Below, piece by piece: positions 25,745 to 38,752 of a DNA stretch of 64,000 bases. The first letter of the stretch is position 1. Every line of letters starts with the position of its first letter. The stretch is from Eopsaltria australis (Eukaryota; Chordata; Aves; Passeriformes; Petroicidae). The stretch spans positions 2,812,001 to 2,876,000 of the forward strand of contig JAVTVJ010000049.1 in NCBI GenBank assembly GCA_034509425.1, written 5' to 3'. Both the position numbers and the translations under genes were made by a program. A model generated the notes under the pieces. The model ran no database searches. It was not told the DNA's origin and worked only from the letters and a program-made list of their open reading frames with translations.

Positions 25745-27931
25745 TGGTACCTGTATGAAGAACAGGAAGGAAAAACCAAGGCATGAAAAGTACATGTTTT
25801 CATTTCATCCTGTGCATACCCATGATTATGGCTTTTTTTGGATCTTCCAAACCTCGTGTATATCTGCTAAAGCTTCATCTCTGGCCCTTAAAACAGGGAG
25901 CCCAGCTGAGCTCTGCTTATATGGCAATACTTTAAACAGGATGCCAGAGTGCTGCAAAAAACTGTAAATGCTAAAACCTGCTTAAAATTAGAGCTGTAAG
26001 GGTGTACAGTTTCAGATATCCCAATCTGCTTTAGCTGAGTGTCTCATTTAGATGCCTGTATGGAACCATAGTCCAGAGTGACAGCATCAATTCATACTGC
26101 TTACATCCCTGTGTTCCTGCAGTAGTTCTAGCCTTAGCTGCTACTCTCAACATTCTGAATCCTGCTGTGCTAGGATGCATTACACTGAATTTCACCTGCG
26201 GAATTTTTGGTACAGATGCAGTAGGAGATACAAAACAAGGCACAAAAATAGGGCAGATAATGGAAATGTTTCTTGCAAATGGAGAAAAATGCTGTAGGGA
26301 AATAATTTAGGTTCAAGAGATAAGACTTCTATTGTCCTTTTTAGCAGGAGGTAGGGTGGGAGCACAAAGATAGAAGCTCAAATTCAGAGACAGCACAAGT
26401 TTGACTGGAATGGGACACTAATTAACTAATTAGCTTACCATGAATTATTCAACATAATTTAGACAAGTATCTTGAAGGGGCATATATCGCACAAGAATGC
26501 TTTACTGTGCCATTTCCCACTCTGTGCCTAGAAAAGTGAACAGGGCACCATATTAGCATGAAATTATTTGACAAAACAACTTTTCATTATTTTGGTCGCA
26601 GCTGCTTGCCAGCACTGCAAAGTAGGCATATTCTTACAAAATTTTGCAACAGATAAATTGTTATTCTAATTGTATGTTCATATATTTTAAAACTTTACTT
26701 TCTACTCTTCCATACATCTCATTCCCAACTATATCCATATAATAGAATCAGCAATTAGATGTTGCCAACCACCTGGTCTGCTAACAGGCTGAATAACATT
26801 AGATACGTAGCTAAGTCACTTCCTAATGTTCCTCAAAAGAAACAAAAGTTCTGTGGATCAAATCATCTCTGCCAATCAATTACCACGGCTGGCCATTGCA
26901 CAAAAGCTTCAGAGAATTTTGTATTATGGAAAACTATTATTATGCTTCCCATATAACTGAGACGCATGGAATGACCTGGTGGGTGACACCGTGCCTGGAA
27001 CAGAATCAAAGAATTACCCCCTAAAAACCATAGCATTTTCATTTCTGAATTAGCCTGCTGTTAACCCAACAGTTCTGTTGTTAGTAAAGCTGTGTGCCAA
27101 CTCCAGAGGGGGTTCCCAAAACCTGCTTCAGTTAATCAATAGCCTTTACACTGTTCCTGTTTGTCACCCTCAGTACCACAGAAAAATAATCTTGTGCTCC
27201 ATTTAAAAAGTAGATCATGCCCTGACCATGTGCTAGTCTTTTGGATGAAACTCCTCTTTCACATCTGGATTAAAAAAAAGCAATTCCTGCAAATCTTGGC
27301 CATTAAAGTTTTGGGTAAGATGCAAATGCTAAACATAATAAACCATACCATGACAAGAAAAATAAAAAGAAGAAGAAATACAGTATTTGAAAATAGTGGC
27401 AATGAAAGAATTGCTGGAAATTCTCCGTGTAACTTTTATTTTAATTTGAGCATATTGTTCTTGGCTCCTTATATACATAGCTGATAAATAAAAACAGATC
27501 TGTTGGGAAAGCGCATATCTATGCACACTTCAAAGACTGTCAGGTTTAAAAGAAAAGTAGGAGTTAAAATTCTCCATCTAGGTAAACAACAGATTAAGTT
27601 CAGCAGTTCCAAGTGCCAAATTTATCATTTATTCATGAAGAAATATCTTGAAATCCCACACAGACACAAAATCCTCCTCTCAAATAAATAAATGAAAACA
27701 CATGATAAAATATGAAAATACAGCAGTGCTATCCCTTGCTCTAGTACATTAGTAATGGAAGTGAGAGTGTTGGTGAGAATTCCTGTATGGTTATGGCTGA
27801 TATGCCCTTGAAGAGATATGAGCCAAGAAGCCATTTAATCACATCAGCAGCCAGCAGTGCTCACAGGGATAGAGCTGGCTGTACACTGGACTTCCACAAC
27901 ACCAGTAAAGTGCCATATTAATGCCTTCCAG
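25745..27931. other. Non-coding stretch, no gene seen
   Basis: No exon or transposon is recognisable. A tight pair of homeodomain-type core sites lies at 26,419-26,432 (TAATTAACTAATTA). An open frame on the minus strand at 26,031-26,243 has no recognisable family. Confidence 0.6.
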
Positions 27932-28072
27932 GTGGGAAATGCTGTGTGTGCCAAGGGAAAGCCAGTAGACTTGGCACGTGTCTCTGAGCCTGAGAAGGCA
28001 AACTCTCCACATTTCTATTATCCCTATGAGGAAGACTATGGCAAACCATCTTTCACTGATGCTTTCCAGCTG
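27932..28072 (+). other. Weak candidate coding exon, 47 codons
   Basis: A 141-bp segment lies inside a longer open frame (27,857-28,114). On its left is a splice-acceptor-like TTAATGCCTTCCAG, and on its right a donor-like CTG followed by GTAATA. Both borders fall between codons, so the segment would be a symmetric phase-0 exon. The predicted peptide is hydrophilic and of mixed composition, including KPVDLARVSEPEKANSPHF and an acidic-aromatic stretch PYEEDYGKPSF, unlike the F/K/N/I-rich chance frames elsewhere. I recognise no domain or family. Against it: the minus strand is also open across the same DNA, the pyrimidine tract is short, and no partner exon was found. It could be a real exon, a relic or chance. 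Confidence 0.25.
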
Positions 28073-28421
28073 GTAATAGACAAAATTCAAAATAATTTCT
28101 TTTCTTACAGTTAGACATACAAAGCCTTTAGAGATCTTATCTTCAAAGTGCACATTATACTGTCGACCAGTAACTGCTAAACAACAAGTCTTAAAGAATA
28201 TGTAGTCTAATACTTGCTAGCAAGATGAGGCAGCAGTGGAAGACATAGCATGAAAGATAACGATCAATATCTTAATTATTTGGAGGCAAAGTCCACAAAG
28301 CCTGAAGGGCATTAATTAGTCTGTAGAAAAAATAGGGAGCATCCATGCAGAAAACTTCCACTCTATTGTTCTGTGGTAACCAAAGAAAGTTGATCTCTCT
28401 CTTCAAAGGCTCCAACTCTAG

Positions 28422-28449
28422 ATGTGTGTGTGTATGTATATATACACAC
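28422..28449. repeat. (TG)n/(TA)n/(CA)n microsatellite, self-complementary
   Basis: TG repeats pass through TATATA into CACACA, so the tract can fold back on itself. It is a compound dinucleotide microsatellite. Confidence 0.85.
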
Positions 28450-31400
28450 CCAGATAACCTCTGCTTGATCAAATATTGATTTTCTGCTGCAAATTGTCAC
28501 TCAGAACAGAAACTCTGCAGAGAATGGTGCATTAATAGTCCCCAGGAAGTTGGCATGCAGAATAATTGTATCCTGTTTCTCAGCACTTTATCTCTTTTTC
28601 ACCAAATGCCATGGCTTGGGAGCCTTTGTCAGCCTGTTATTAAATATGTACCTCTCATGAAGGAATCACAGATGAGTTCGCACAAACAGCTCTGCCATAC
28701 GTCTTTCTTCTAGGATGCAAAGAATCTATTTTATAATCAAATTATCACATTGACACCCCTGGGCAAGCAGAAGGAATGGCATTTTCCCCATCCCATTGTA
28801 CTCCTTTGTAGAAGCCACAGGGATTAGAATAACTTCATCAACAAAACAAGAGTAATGGCAAAATTGTGGAAAAAAGGGTGAAATGACAAGAGAAGGAAGC
28901 AAAAGAAGGAGGGGAAAGGTTAGGGAGCAAGAGAAGTCAAGGAATTCTTATAGCATTCAGGCGTCCATTAATTTTACCTTTATTAAATGAAGGCTTAACA
29001 CCTGGACAAATCAGAATCTTCTTCCTCACTGGGGATATAAAGAACAGGAAAGATGGGGTTCACTTCAACTAGCATAATAAAACAAGCATGAAATATGAGA
29101 AATATGAGAACAGAGAGGATAGAATTTTACTTTTTCAGATTTGCAAACTATTAACTATATTCTTTCTTTTTTTTTAAAATTAGATCAGTCAGTACTTGTT
29201 TGAAGGAATAATGAACATTCTGTGAACATGATGTGTGTTAAGTTAGCCTCCCACTTCACAAAAAAAACTGACAGCTGTTCTTCAACATGGATACTGTGGA
29301 AAGGTCAATTATTTCTAATTACATAAGACTTAAAATGGCTAAAATATTTCATGTCCCTTTGTTTTTCCAGGAGTCCTTCCACAGTTTTTATCAAAATCTT
29401 TCTGGCTTCTTAAAGCAAAATTAAATACATTTTATGAGAAAGTTGACTGCAAGTGCTAAGAAAAGAAAAGTATGCCAATGTTGAATATCTTCACAGTATT
29501 GACTCTTGAAAATTGTTCTATGCTCTTTATAAGTAACTGTAGGATTTTCCATACAGTCTGCTTTTCTTATTTTGTTAAGAAAAGAATTTGAAATGTTTTG
29601 ATTAAGAATCACTATTTCAATACTGAGTTGTCTAACCTTTCCATGTAATTTTATGAAAGAAACATGAAGCTCCTGGTGAGTTACGCAAAAAGAAAATGCC
29701 AACTGAAGTTACTGCAAACAGAATCTGTCTTACTCTCATTTTACTGGAGCTAATATGCTATAGAGGCTGCAATATAAGACTAAAAAAATATAGCAAAGGA
29801 AAGGAATTTCGAAAGAAAAAACTCAATATTTTCCAAATAAAACTAAAGGTAACCCACTTAGATGTAAGATGCAAGAGGAGAAAGCTTTTTGTTGATTTAC
29901 TGCATTTGCATATCTGTCAGGTTTAAGCTTCCTAAAGTTTCCTAGCTAAAATATGATTCAATTGTGCTGCCTGGAAAGACATGGAAGCTTTTAAAAATTA
30001 AGCTGTCACTATATTTCTGCTCATTTTCTCCCCCAATGACTGAATATTTGAATTCTAACCTCAGTTTTGGGAGTGGGGATGAGGCTGAAAATCTGTCTTC
30101 ATAACTACTGCTACATTTCATTTCAATATGCAGCCAAGCATTTTTTCCAGGATAAGTATTTTTTTAGAAATTACTTTACATAAAAATATATGTTATGGAT
30201 TCCATTAATCAGTTCAAGCTCTATTTTGATAACTCATTAAAAGATGTTTTTAGATCGATATATAAAAAAATTTAAATTGTAACAGTAATAATCACCAGTT
30301 TGCCTTACCTTTCTAATGTATAAATTAAGAATTACAATGTTTAAAGGGGGAAAAAGTGGTTTTAATCTGAATAGAATATTATCCTTAATGGAATAAGTAT
30401 GTACAGGAGTATCATTTACTTCTGTGCCAAGATTCACACCTGGACTACATGAAAGGGCAGTGACAACAAAGGCTTAGTAGGTGTAAAAAAAGTCCCCAAA
30501 GCAAACCACAGAAGATTAAGAAAAAGGTCAATCCTCCAACAAACTGAAATTCAGCATGACACAGAGCAACATGAATAGTTCTCGGGAGATTCAGTAACCA
30601 GTAATGGAAAATGTATCTTCTTAGCTGGAATTTCTCTGACTTTTCTCACCAAACTCAGAGTTTTCAGAGCTCAAAACCCCTGGAGCATTTGAGAATCTCC
30701 ACTATATAGTCAGTGATGAACACTACATGGATATTACATCACAAACAGACTTTACACAAGCTCAAGGACACCTTCCCACACTCAGTTCATACAGGTTAGG
30801 AGATGCTTAGCTGGCATAGCCCCTTCCACTACTGCTGTGCTAAGTTTTAATGTCCATTTTTCGTCATTGAGTGTCTGCTATTCCCAACAGTCTCTTTCCT
30901 TTGGATTCCCTGGATACTTGGCATGTCACCAGGCCACCCTAGCTGTCCCTGTGTTCATTACTGAAAATGCATAAGACAGAGGGATATGACAGTGTCATAT
31001 CTCCTATCCAGCCTTACAGTGTAATCAGCTGGGGTGGGAGACGTGGTGCAGATGCTCTCTCACCTTCAGCAACATTTTTTCATTTAGCATAGAGTAAATT
31101 TATTAAATTATGGATAGATTCAAAGAGACAGCAGATTCATTTCCCACTGGGAAGAACAGCAAGTTACTATATTGTTTATTTTCTGATTTCTCAGGAAGCA
31201 AAAAGTACCTGCTTCTATAACTATTAAAATTCAAGGGAAAAAATCCAATTCTCAGTCCTCTGTATTTACAGTACAACCAAAATGGGTACAAACACTTAAA
31301 GAGGATTAACAAAACTGGATGGATTGGTGAAGATCTGTGGTTGGTAAGTCAATATTGGAGAATGGCCCCCCAAAACCACTCAAAAGCTCAAGCAGAATTG

Positions 31401-34400
31401 TTGCTATTCTTGCATACACCTCTGTTTTACCCTGCCAGTTATCTATTATATGGAAGGGCAGGGCATCATTACAAAAAGTATCTTTTCCATAATTTTGACC
31501 CCATCTAGAATCCACTAAAAGCAGAAGAGAGGAAAACCCAAAGAATGGAACTTTTGGGTGAGGTGGCTGCTGGGTGCTTAACACCCAAAAAGACATCCAT
31601 TTTCTTATGGCTCAGCAAAGTATTTTTGAAAAATAGATATTAATGAGAAATTGCACCAGGATGGATGCAAAAGAGAGGTTGGAAAACAAAGGTTTATCAC
31701 ATAGACTGAAGATGTGAGCAAAGATATGCTTTTCAATCTGTCGCAAGCCCTTCATTAAATTTCAAGTGGTTGGGCCATTCTTCACACATCTCAAAACCAC
31801 ATGTTCCCACACTCTCAGCTTTTGATTATAAATACAACTTTCACATTTTCCTAATGTCAAGTAGCTATTGCTTTAGGCAAAGTAGTACTTAACAGCCTTC
31901 TTGAGCGTGTGAAATTTAGGGTAAGGGGAAAAATCATCTCATTTTTTTAAAATTTCCAGCCCTGTTTAGAGTAAACATCAGTTGTCTCATCAGCTGCTAT
32001 TATGACAAAGAATGTACTCCAAGTGCACAGATGTGGATCCTGGAAACAAATTAGTCCTAAAAGATTTTTTCTTCTTCTTTTCATAAAAAGAACTAAAAGG
32101 CTGAATTATGCACTGATTTTAATAACGAACAATATTGGATGACATTTTTACTTGACAAAGGGAAATTTCTTTCCAACTGTTATTATTTTAGCCTGAGGTT
32201 TTTCAAAAGCGTTAACCCATTAGTAACTCCTGTATCTTCAAGCTCAATGAAAGTGTGAGAGAACATAAATATGACTTGATTGAATGTAAAGCACTTCCAT
32301 CACAACCTCTGTGGAATTTAAAAAAACTGCAATTCTCAAAAGTATATTCTGCAGATAATTTGATTTGCTGTAATTATTTATACCTAAACTGCATGGATGA
32401 AAAGGAAGTGCTATAGCCAGCCTTAAAAGCATATGTATACTGATATCACAGCCTGACATGAATGGCTTTCTAAGGCAATAGTTATTTTCTGAACATACTC
32501 AAGATACTGTTTTAATTCTGAGACTACAGCCAACACTAGTTTCTGCATACAGGAAACTAAAATATTTATAGCAGGTATCACAGAGGTAAAAGACTTGCAC
32601 AAATAATGACTTGTTCCATTTTTTACCCAGGAAAATTTGGCCAATCCTTTACTCCTTTCTCACCTACAGTTTGTTAATTGCTCACCTGTACCAGCAACCC
32701 CAAAAGTAATAGAAATTTAAAGACTAATTCATCAAAAACCCACATATTTGCTAATTCTTCTACTCTGTTCAGATCCTTTTATCTTTGGGGCTCAAACACT
32801 GGATTTGTTCATATTGAAGCACACAGCATTCATCAGCAAGGCTCCCAGGTACCAGTATTCTCTATGGGAAATCTGCATAAGAGCTTAATCTCTGAACAGG
32901 GTTTGAAAAGAGGAGCAAACTGATCAAAGCCTGATGAATATCTGAGCATAAAAGCAAAGCAAGAGAGAGGAGTGGAAAATACACAGGGGGTGTGGAAGCA
33001 GGAGGAGAAATTAAATGCAAGTACATCCCACCCTGAATCGCCTAAATTTCCAACTTTGCAATCTTATAATAAAATTAAATACAATTAATATTTTATTAGT
33101 ATTGGTATAACCATAAATATAGTAATAAAATATTATTCTAAAATAACAATTAAAAAATCACTACTTTTCACTGATCTTCCTTTCTGACCATCTCACAAAT
33201 ATGGCCCAGTATTCCTAAAGCACTTAGAACTGCCTAAATTGTCTGTTAAGATGAGCTATTCTTATGCCTTTTGCTATGACAAACAGATTGGCAATCAAAA
33301 CAGAGCTGCTTACTCATGAAAAGCAAGAAAACATTCTTTGTCCTCCTGTTTTGCTTGGGCTTGCATATAACTGATGAATGAATGCATTCCCTGAATGGTT
33401 ACCTACTGTTTGACTACAGTCAGTAATTATATTAATAATATTAAAGTAATTAATAAAGATCCTTATATAACTGTTATATAATATATACATTTTATGAAGT
33501 TCAAACATGAGAAGTATGTTCACACTGGCTATTGCAGTCCCTGTTACTGTATCTCAATTCCTACAACAACAAGGAAAAGATATACTAAAGAATGTGTTTA
33601 CATGTTATTTCTCATTCCAGAGCACAATGCAAACAGGGGTTTTGGTGAGTTTCTATTGGGCAAAATTAGGCAAATTTATGAATTAAATTTTCCATATTTT
33701 TAAGTATTTCTTTTTCACGCAGTCCTGTCCCAATTAAGGCACAATTAAGCCAATTATTGTTGAAAAATGCATAGCTGTCAACAACACTGGGCATGGCTTC
33801 TCTAAGCAGCATGCTTCCATAACTTGGCCTCTCTAGAATTCAAAATGTTCTAAATACTCTGTCTAACCAGATATTTACAAAAATGCATCATGTAGCAATC
33901 GCTGCTTATCACATCAATGAAAATTTTGGGACATTGGAGAGGTCATTGTATCAAGAATACTTATAAGAAAAGCTCGTATTTTAGAATAATTGTAATGGTT
34001 TAAATGTGAAATAGCACAGTCCTAACATATTCTTTTTAGTCATTTGGTGGCAGTATTTGCAAAGCATATTCAAAGCTTTTCTGCTGTGTGAAAAAAACCA
34101 CCTTTAACTCTTTATTCATCACTCACACTATAAAATTCACTGTTTCTCTGCCCAATAAAGCTGTATTTTATACCAGTAAATTAAAAAAGAGTAAAATACA
34201 AATGTGTTTGTGGACAGCAGTGTCAAAGACCAACATTAACTGTGATTATTTTGATTGCTTTAAAGACAGTGTATTGCAAAGCTAGCTAAATAGAAATCCC
34301 TTCTTGAAATATCACAGCTCCCAATATTACACCATTCCTTCTCTTATTGCTTCTATAAATCCAGCATCCAACTCAACTTTTCCTCCACTTTCCCAGGGGT

Positions 34401-34838
34401 CTCCTTCCTGCCCCTGTTCCCCCCAGACACCAAAAGCAAAAGGCTGTCCTGCTGGGAGGTGCTTAACTACAGCATTTCCTATTTTCAGGAGCATCTGAGT
34501 TTGCAGGAAAAGAAAAAGAAGCTGAAAACAATCTCAGAACTTTACAGGAAACAAACCCAGTGTCACTTCGAAATTCAAAAATATCAACACATTCTTGACC
34601 TTTGCCCATATCAGGTGTACACATTATAATAATTAGCTTATATAGGTAAATGTCTGTATGAAATTTTAACACATCTTTAATCTAGAGCAATAAAAAGCTG
34701 CTAGCAAAATTTATGAACTGCTGTAATAAAACCAGGATTTGGCAAACTCAGATAAAATAATTTCAACTAGAGCTTAAACAGATTGAATTTATTCAAACTC
34801 ACAAAATTCAGATTTAAACATGCCCCAGTTTCTGAAAG

Positions 34839-34863
34839 TCTCACTGAGAAAAGCTCAGTGAGA
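34839..34863. repeat. Short perfect hairpin
   Basis: TCTCACTGAG, a 5-nt AAAAG loop, and CTCAGTGAGA form a 10-bp perfect stem. With a one-base bulge the pairing continues for three more pairs. It is not followed by a T run on the + strand, and no known small RNA is recognised. Confidence 0.7.
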
Positions 34864-35699
34864 ACTCTTCCAAGTTCAACTTGACAGCTTCCCCATCCCT
34901 ATGTGATGAAACATATCTATACATTCACCTAAACGATGAGAAAAATTCCAAAATAACGTACTGCAAGTTAATGAAGTCCCTGCTAAAGCAGCAAGAACTG
35001 GAAAGGTCAAAAGTCATAGCATTTTAGTTTTACCAACCATCCCATCAATATGTAAACGTTCACCCTAACAAAAACAAAGCCTCATAAGCTTCTAAGTCTA
35101 AAAATATACTAGTAAAGCTATTGCAGAGAAATAACATGAATCTTTTTCACAACAGGGTTCTTTTTAAACAAACCACATATTTAGCAGTGTAATTTAACTA
35201 CAGCATTACAATCCCAGAATATATTATAACAATTTGTTATGTTTTTGCAGAAGAAAACTGTGGTACTTTCACAACTTCAATAAAACACTGCCAGCTCCAG
35301 TTACACTTATTACTGCACATAAATATTAGTCCAAATTTTAAAAAGAAAATAAAAATTTCAACACAAGAAAAAGAACAGCTGCAAACAACCAAGGAATAAT
35401 CTCTCTGCCCCCTACCTTATACAGGTATTGAGACCCTGTACAAATTGTTAATGATGATCATTCCTGCTTCTCAATAAATAAGGCCCTTAAGAATGACTGC
35501 ATTACCTTAAGAAAAGCTCCATCATTATCACACCTAAAGAACTGAACAACACCCACTGAATATTAAATTTCATTTTTATTTTCACCTGGTCCTAATAATT
35601 TTTTTGTTTTACATTTAGGATATGACTTTTGGATACATTACTTAGAAGCTATGACACTTCAAAACAAGGCAAGTAAGTAACTAGGGGTATCTGACTAGG

Positions 35700-36760
35700 G
35701 GGCAACTCTAGAAACACTTCTTCAGTCTTACTTCCCATACAAAGGAGGTCTGATGAACTTTTGTCAAACCGAGGAAGGGCTGTCTGCACCCTCTTTCTAA
35801 CATCACCTTCAGGTGGCACTTCAGATGCCTTTGCATCTTCTCAACAGGCACAGGGTTGAGCCTCTTGCAGTTGGGGTATCAACCCAGGATCCAATGTTAT
35901 AATCCAGTGATCCTCTGAGCAGAGCAAACTTGAGAGTTCACTGGCTCAGAGAGATGTCCCACTGGTCGCTGGTCACAGCTGCTGTGGTCTGGAAGAGCTC
36001 AGAGGGTCTCACTTTGGGCTGCTGTTTTTAGGATCACAAGAGGGATGGCTTTAGTAATCTTCCATCCTGGCCACAATTCAGATCAGAAACTTTCTTTGAA
36101 AATTTGATAATGGAAATATTATCCCACTTGGGGTGTTACTCAGTCAAGAAGAAAAAGTTTCCAGGGCTGTCCATGAAAATCCACATGCTCATTAGTTCCC
36201 AGAAGCAGACAGTGTTTCTGATAAGCTCCAGAGGGGCTTTGCCCAGGTGCAGCTCATTGTGGCCAAGGCCTAGAGCATTTCTCAATTGTAGTGCGGCTAG
36301 GGGTAGGGGAAAATACACCACCACAGGAACCAAGCCAGTCATTCAAAAAACTTGAGAAGCCAGGAATCAGATTACCTTGTCACGGCTGGCTATGTTTGGG
36401 CTCAAGGAAGGCAGATTCTAAGGAAAGAGCTGACAAATCTGGTGCAAAACTGGGCACTTCTTCAGGAGTGAGAATAGGGGCTAAGCCAGCAGAAAGAAGC
36501 ACAAATGCAGCAATGAGCTGAGCAGCCCATAGTAACACTTGTTGATAGGGACAGCACACCAATACCACCAAAAAGAACAGCTGAAGTGGTGTTCAACAGC
36601 ACACACAGCTCTGGCAAACAACTTTACAGCCAACTCAGAACAAGTACAATGTAAGATTCTTTGTACACAAACCCCCTTTAATCAGTATTTTCTTCCAGAA
36701 TATGGTCCTTTCCCTCAGCTGGCCATCTGTGCAGCCACTTTCATGTATTTCTGAATCCAA
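35700..36760 (-). other. Higher-GC block of unknown origin
   Basis: Base composition here is clearly more balanced than in the flanks. On the minus strand two adjacent open frames occur in different frames (36,571 to 36,380 and 36,342 to 36,136). The first begins with a hydrophobic stretch (VLLWAAQLIAAFVLLSAGL) and then a proline/acidic segment. Between 36,417 and 36,376 lies a 42-bp segment bounded by an acceptor-like CTCTTTCCTTAG and a donor-like AAG then GTAATC, phase 0. I recognise no gene, LTR or LINE. It may be a decayed retrocopy, a fragment of an unrecognised repeat, or exonic sequence of a non-coding RNA. The + strand also holds overlapping short frames, which weakens a coding reading. 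Confidence 0.3.
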
Positions 36761-38721
36761 AAAGACAAACTCAGGACCATATTCTTTACGCCTCTAAGAA
36801 AAGGGGTTTTCTGTCACCTCTGAGGCTGCTATGGATCTTGCTCATTAGAAAACCAGTATTTACCAAATCATATCAAAGTACTTGCAGATACCATAGACTG
36901 TTGTCTTGAGAGTCTGTTGTTGCACTTTCAGGCTTTAAATCCATTGTGAACCACTAAATAGCTGTTTCTCATTTATTTTGTATAACCCATTTACATGTGT
37001 GTTATGGAAAGCACCACTACTTAATGTAAAATCCACGGGATATTTCTATATTTAATTACTGTTTTCTAAACCATCTATGAGTTCACTTATGCAAATAACA
37101 CTCCTTGCATAATCTAATGTCTCAATGCAACAAAATACAGAGGCATGTGTTAACTACTGAAAGCTCTAGGCTGACTGAGAAACCAGGGGTGGGCAGGCTC
37201 TCACTGAGAGATGAAAACACTCAATTTGCAGCAAGCATTTTGAAAGATTGGTTTTCTTAATTACAAAAACATCCTGGGTTTGTTCTTTCTTTGTTTCTTT
37301 GGAGAGCAGATGATTATTAACTCAGGAAAAAGTTCTTTGGAAGTCTGTCCTTCTAAATCTATTAATTTTTCCAAAGCCACAGTAACTGATCTTAAAGGTA
37401 TATTATGATATCGGTTTGACTTACCAAATATAATATCAGTGTTCCTTTGATTTTCAGGGGCAATACTCATCTTTTCTTTTAAAAAAAATTACTCTCAGAT
37501 ATGATATTTATTTTTATACACATAAATTACAACACAAAGTACCTTTTCATGAAGTTCAATGAGGCTGCAAGCAACATGTCAAAACCACCAAAATTAAGAT
37601 TACTGCTACACTTGAAAGTAAACTTCTGCTTTGCAGTCTACAAATAGAGGCCCATTAATTAAAATTTAAAATGTCTGGCTATGCTTGGCTCATGTATACC
37701 TTTTCCTTTCAAATCGTGTTTCCGTCATTTGTCTGAGAAATACCTATTTCCTATCTCTACAGTTTCCTGCATGTCACAGTCATTTTCAATGACCTAGACC
37801 TGTGACATTCATCCCTCAGAAAATTAGCACTTTCTGTAAATTTCCAACATTAAGGCATGATCCCATTATCTTTGTAAATTAGATGTCAGTCTGTCTTTAT
37901 CACTAGCTGTAAAAAGGAATTTTCTTGCACAATTTCTAGTGAGTAAAAGTCTGTTTGCAGATTTAAAAAAAAATTGCACAAGTCATCATCCTCAGCTTGT
38001 GTAAATCAATATATACTTGGTAAGTAGTCATTACGTTAGGTTTTGGTCATTATTTTGAACTGATGGAATAATTTGCTGCTTAGATTCAATAATAAATGTC
38101 AGGCTCAAATTCTTTTAACAAAAAGTTGAATTTAAGTTTGGCTCTGGACCAAAAGACCTCTGGAGATTTCATTTAACTGAAATTATTATATGATTTAAAT
38201 TATGGTCTGTGTATTTCTTGTTTAAGTCAGTTTGAAGCTGATTGATGGAAGTATTCCTCATGAGATCAATTTTGATTCAATAAGGCTATCTATTTGAAAT
38301 GTAACATGTTGAAAAACAAGATAAACTTTGAGACCTTTTAGTTTTGTAATGGATGTTAAATATTTCAGGCCATTAGTTAAGGATAACCCAAAGGTTTTAA
38401 ACAGACATTATAAAATATGTAATATTTTACCTTAGCACTAAGAAGACATGATACAATATAGAACAAGAAAATGTTCTATAAATGTTTATGTGACAAAACC
38501 ATACTAAGACCCATTTCAGATGCACTAATGCATATTTTAGTGTAATCTGCATTATATCAATTCCTCACAGACTTCTAGATTCTTGGAGAAAAATATGCTT
38601 TCCTTCTAACACCTATGTGAAGCATTTTGATGGACATGAACTCTGAGTGCAGATCCTCCCATATTAGACCAGTAAACTGTCTAAATACTAAGTTTAACAC
38701 CTCCAGGTTAAACAAATACAG

Positions 38722-38752
<31 letters not shown>

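Larger units (their letters stand above)
28073..35690. other. Non-coding stretch, no gene seen
   Basis: No coding exon, RNA gene or recognisable transposon. A TG/TA microsatellite lies at 28,422. The stretch 28,560-28,860 and the triple CAATTA cluster at 33,731-33,756 look like possible regulatory DNA. A 9+1+9 inverted repeat lies at 30,983-31,001 and a 10-bp hairpin at 34,839-34,863. Short open frames throughout look like chance. Confidence 0.6.

Noticed and set aside
25485..25795. F-rich frames on the minus strand
   Set aside because: They arise from poly(A) and A/C-rich tracts read in reverse and have no protein character.
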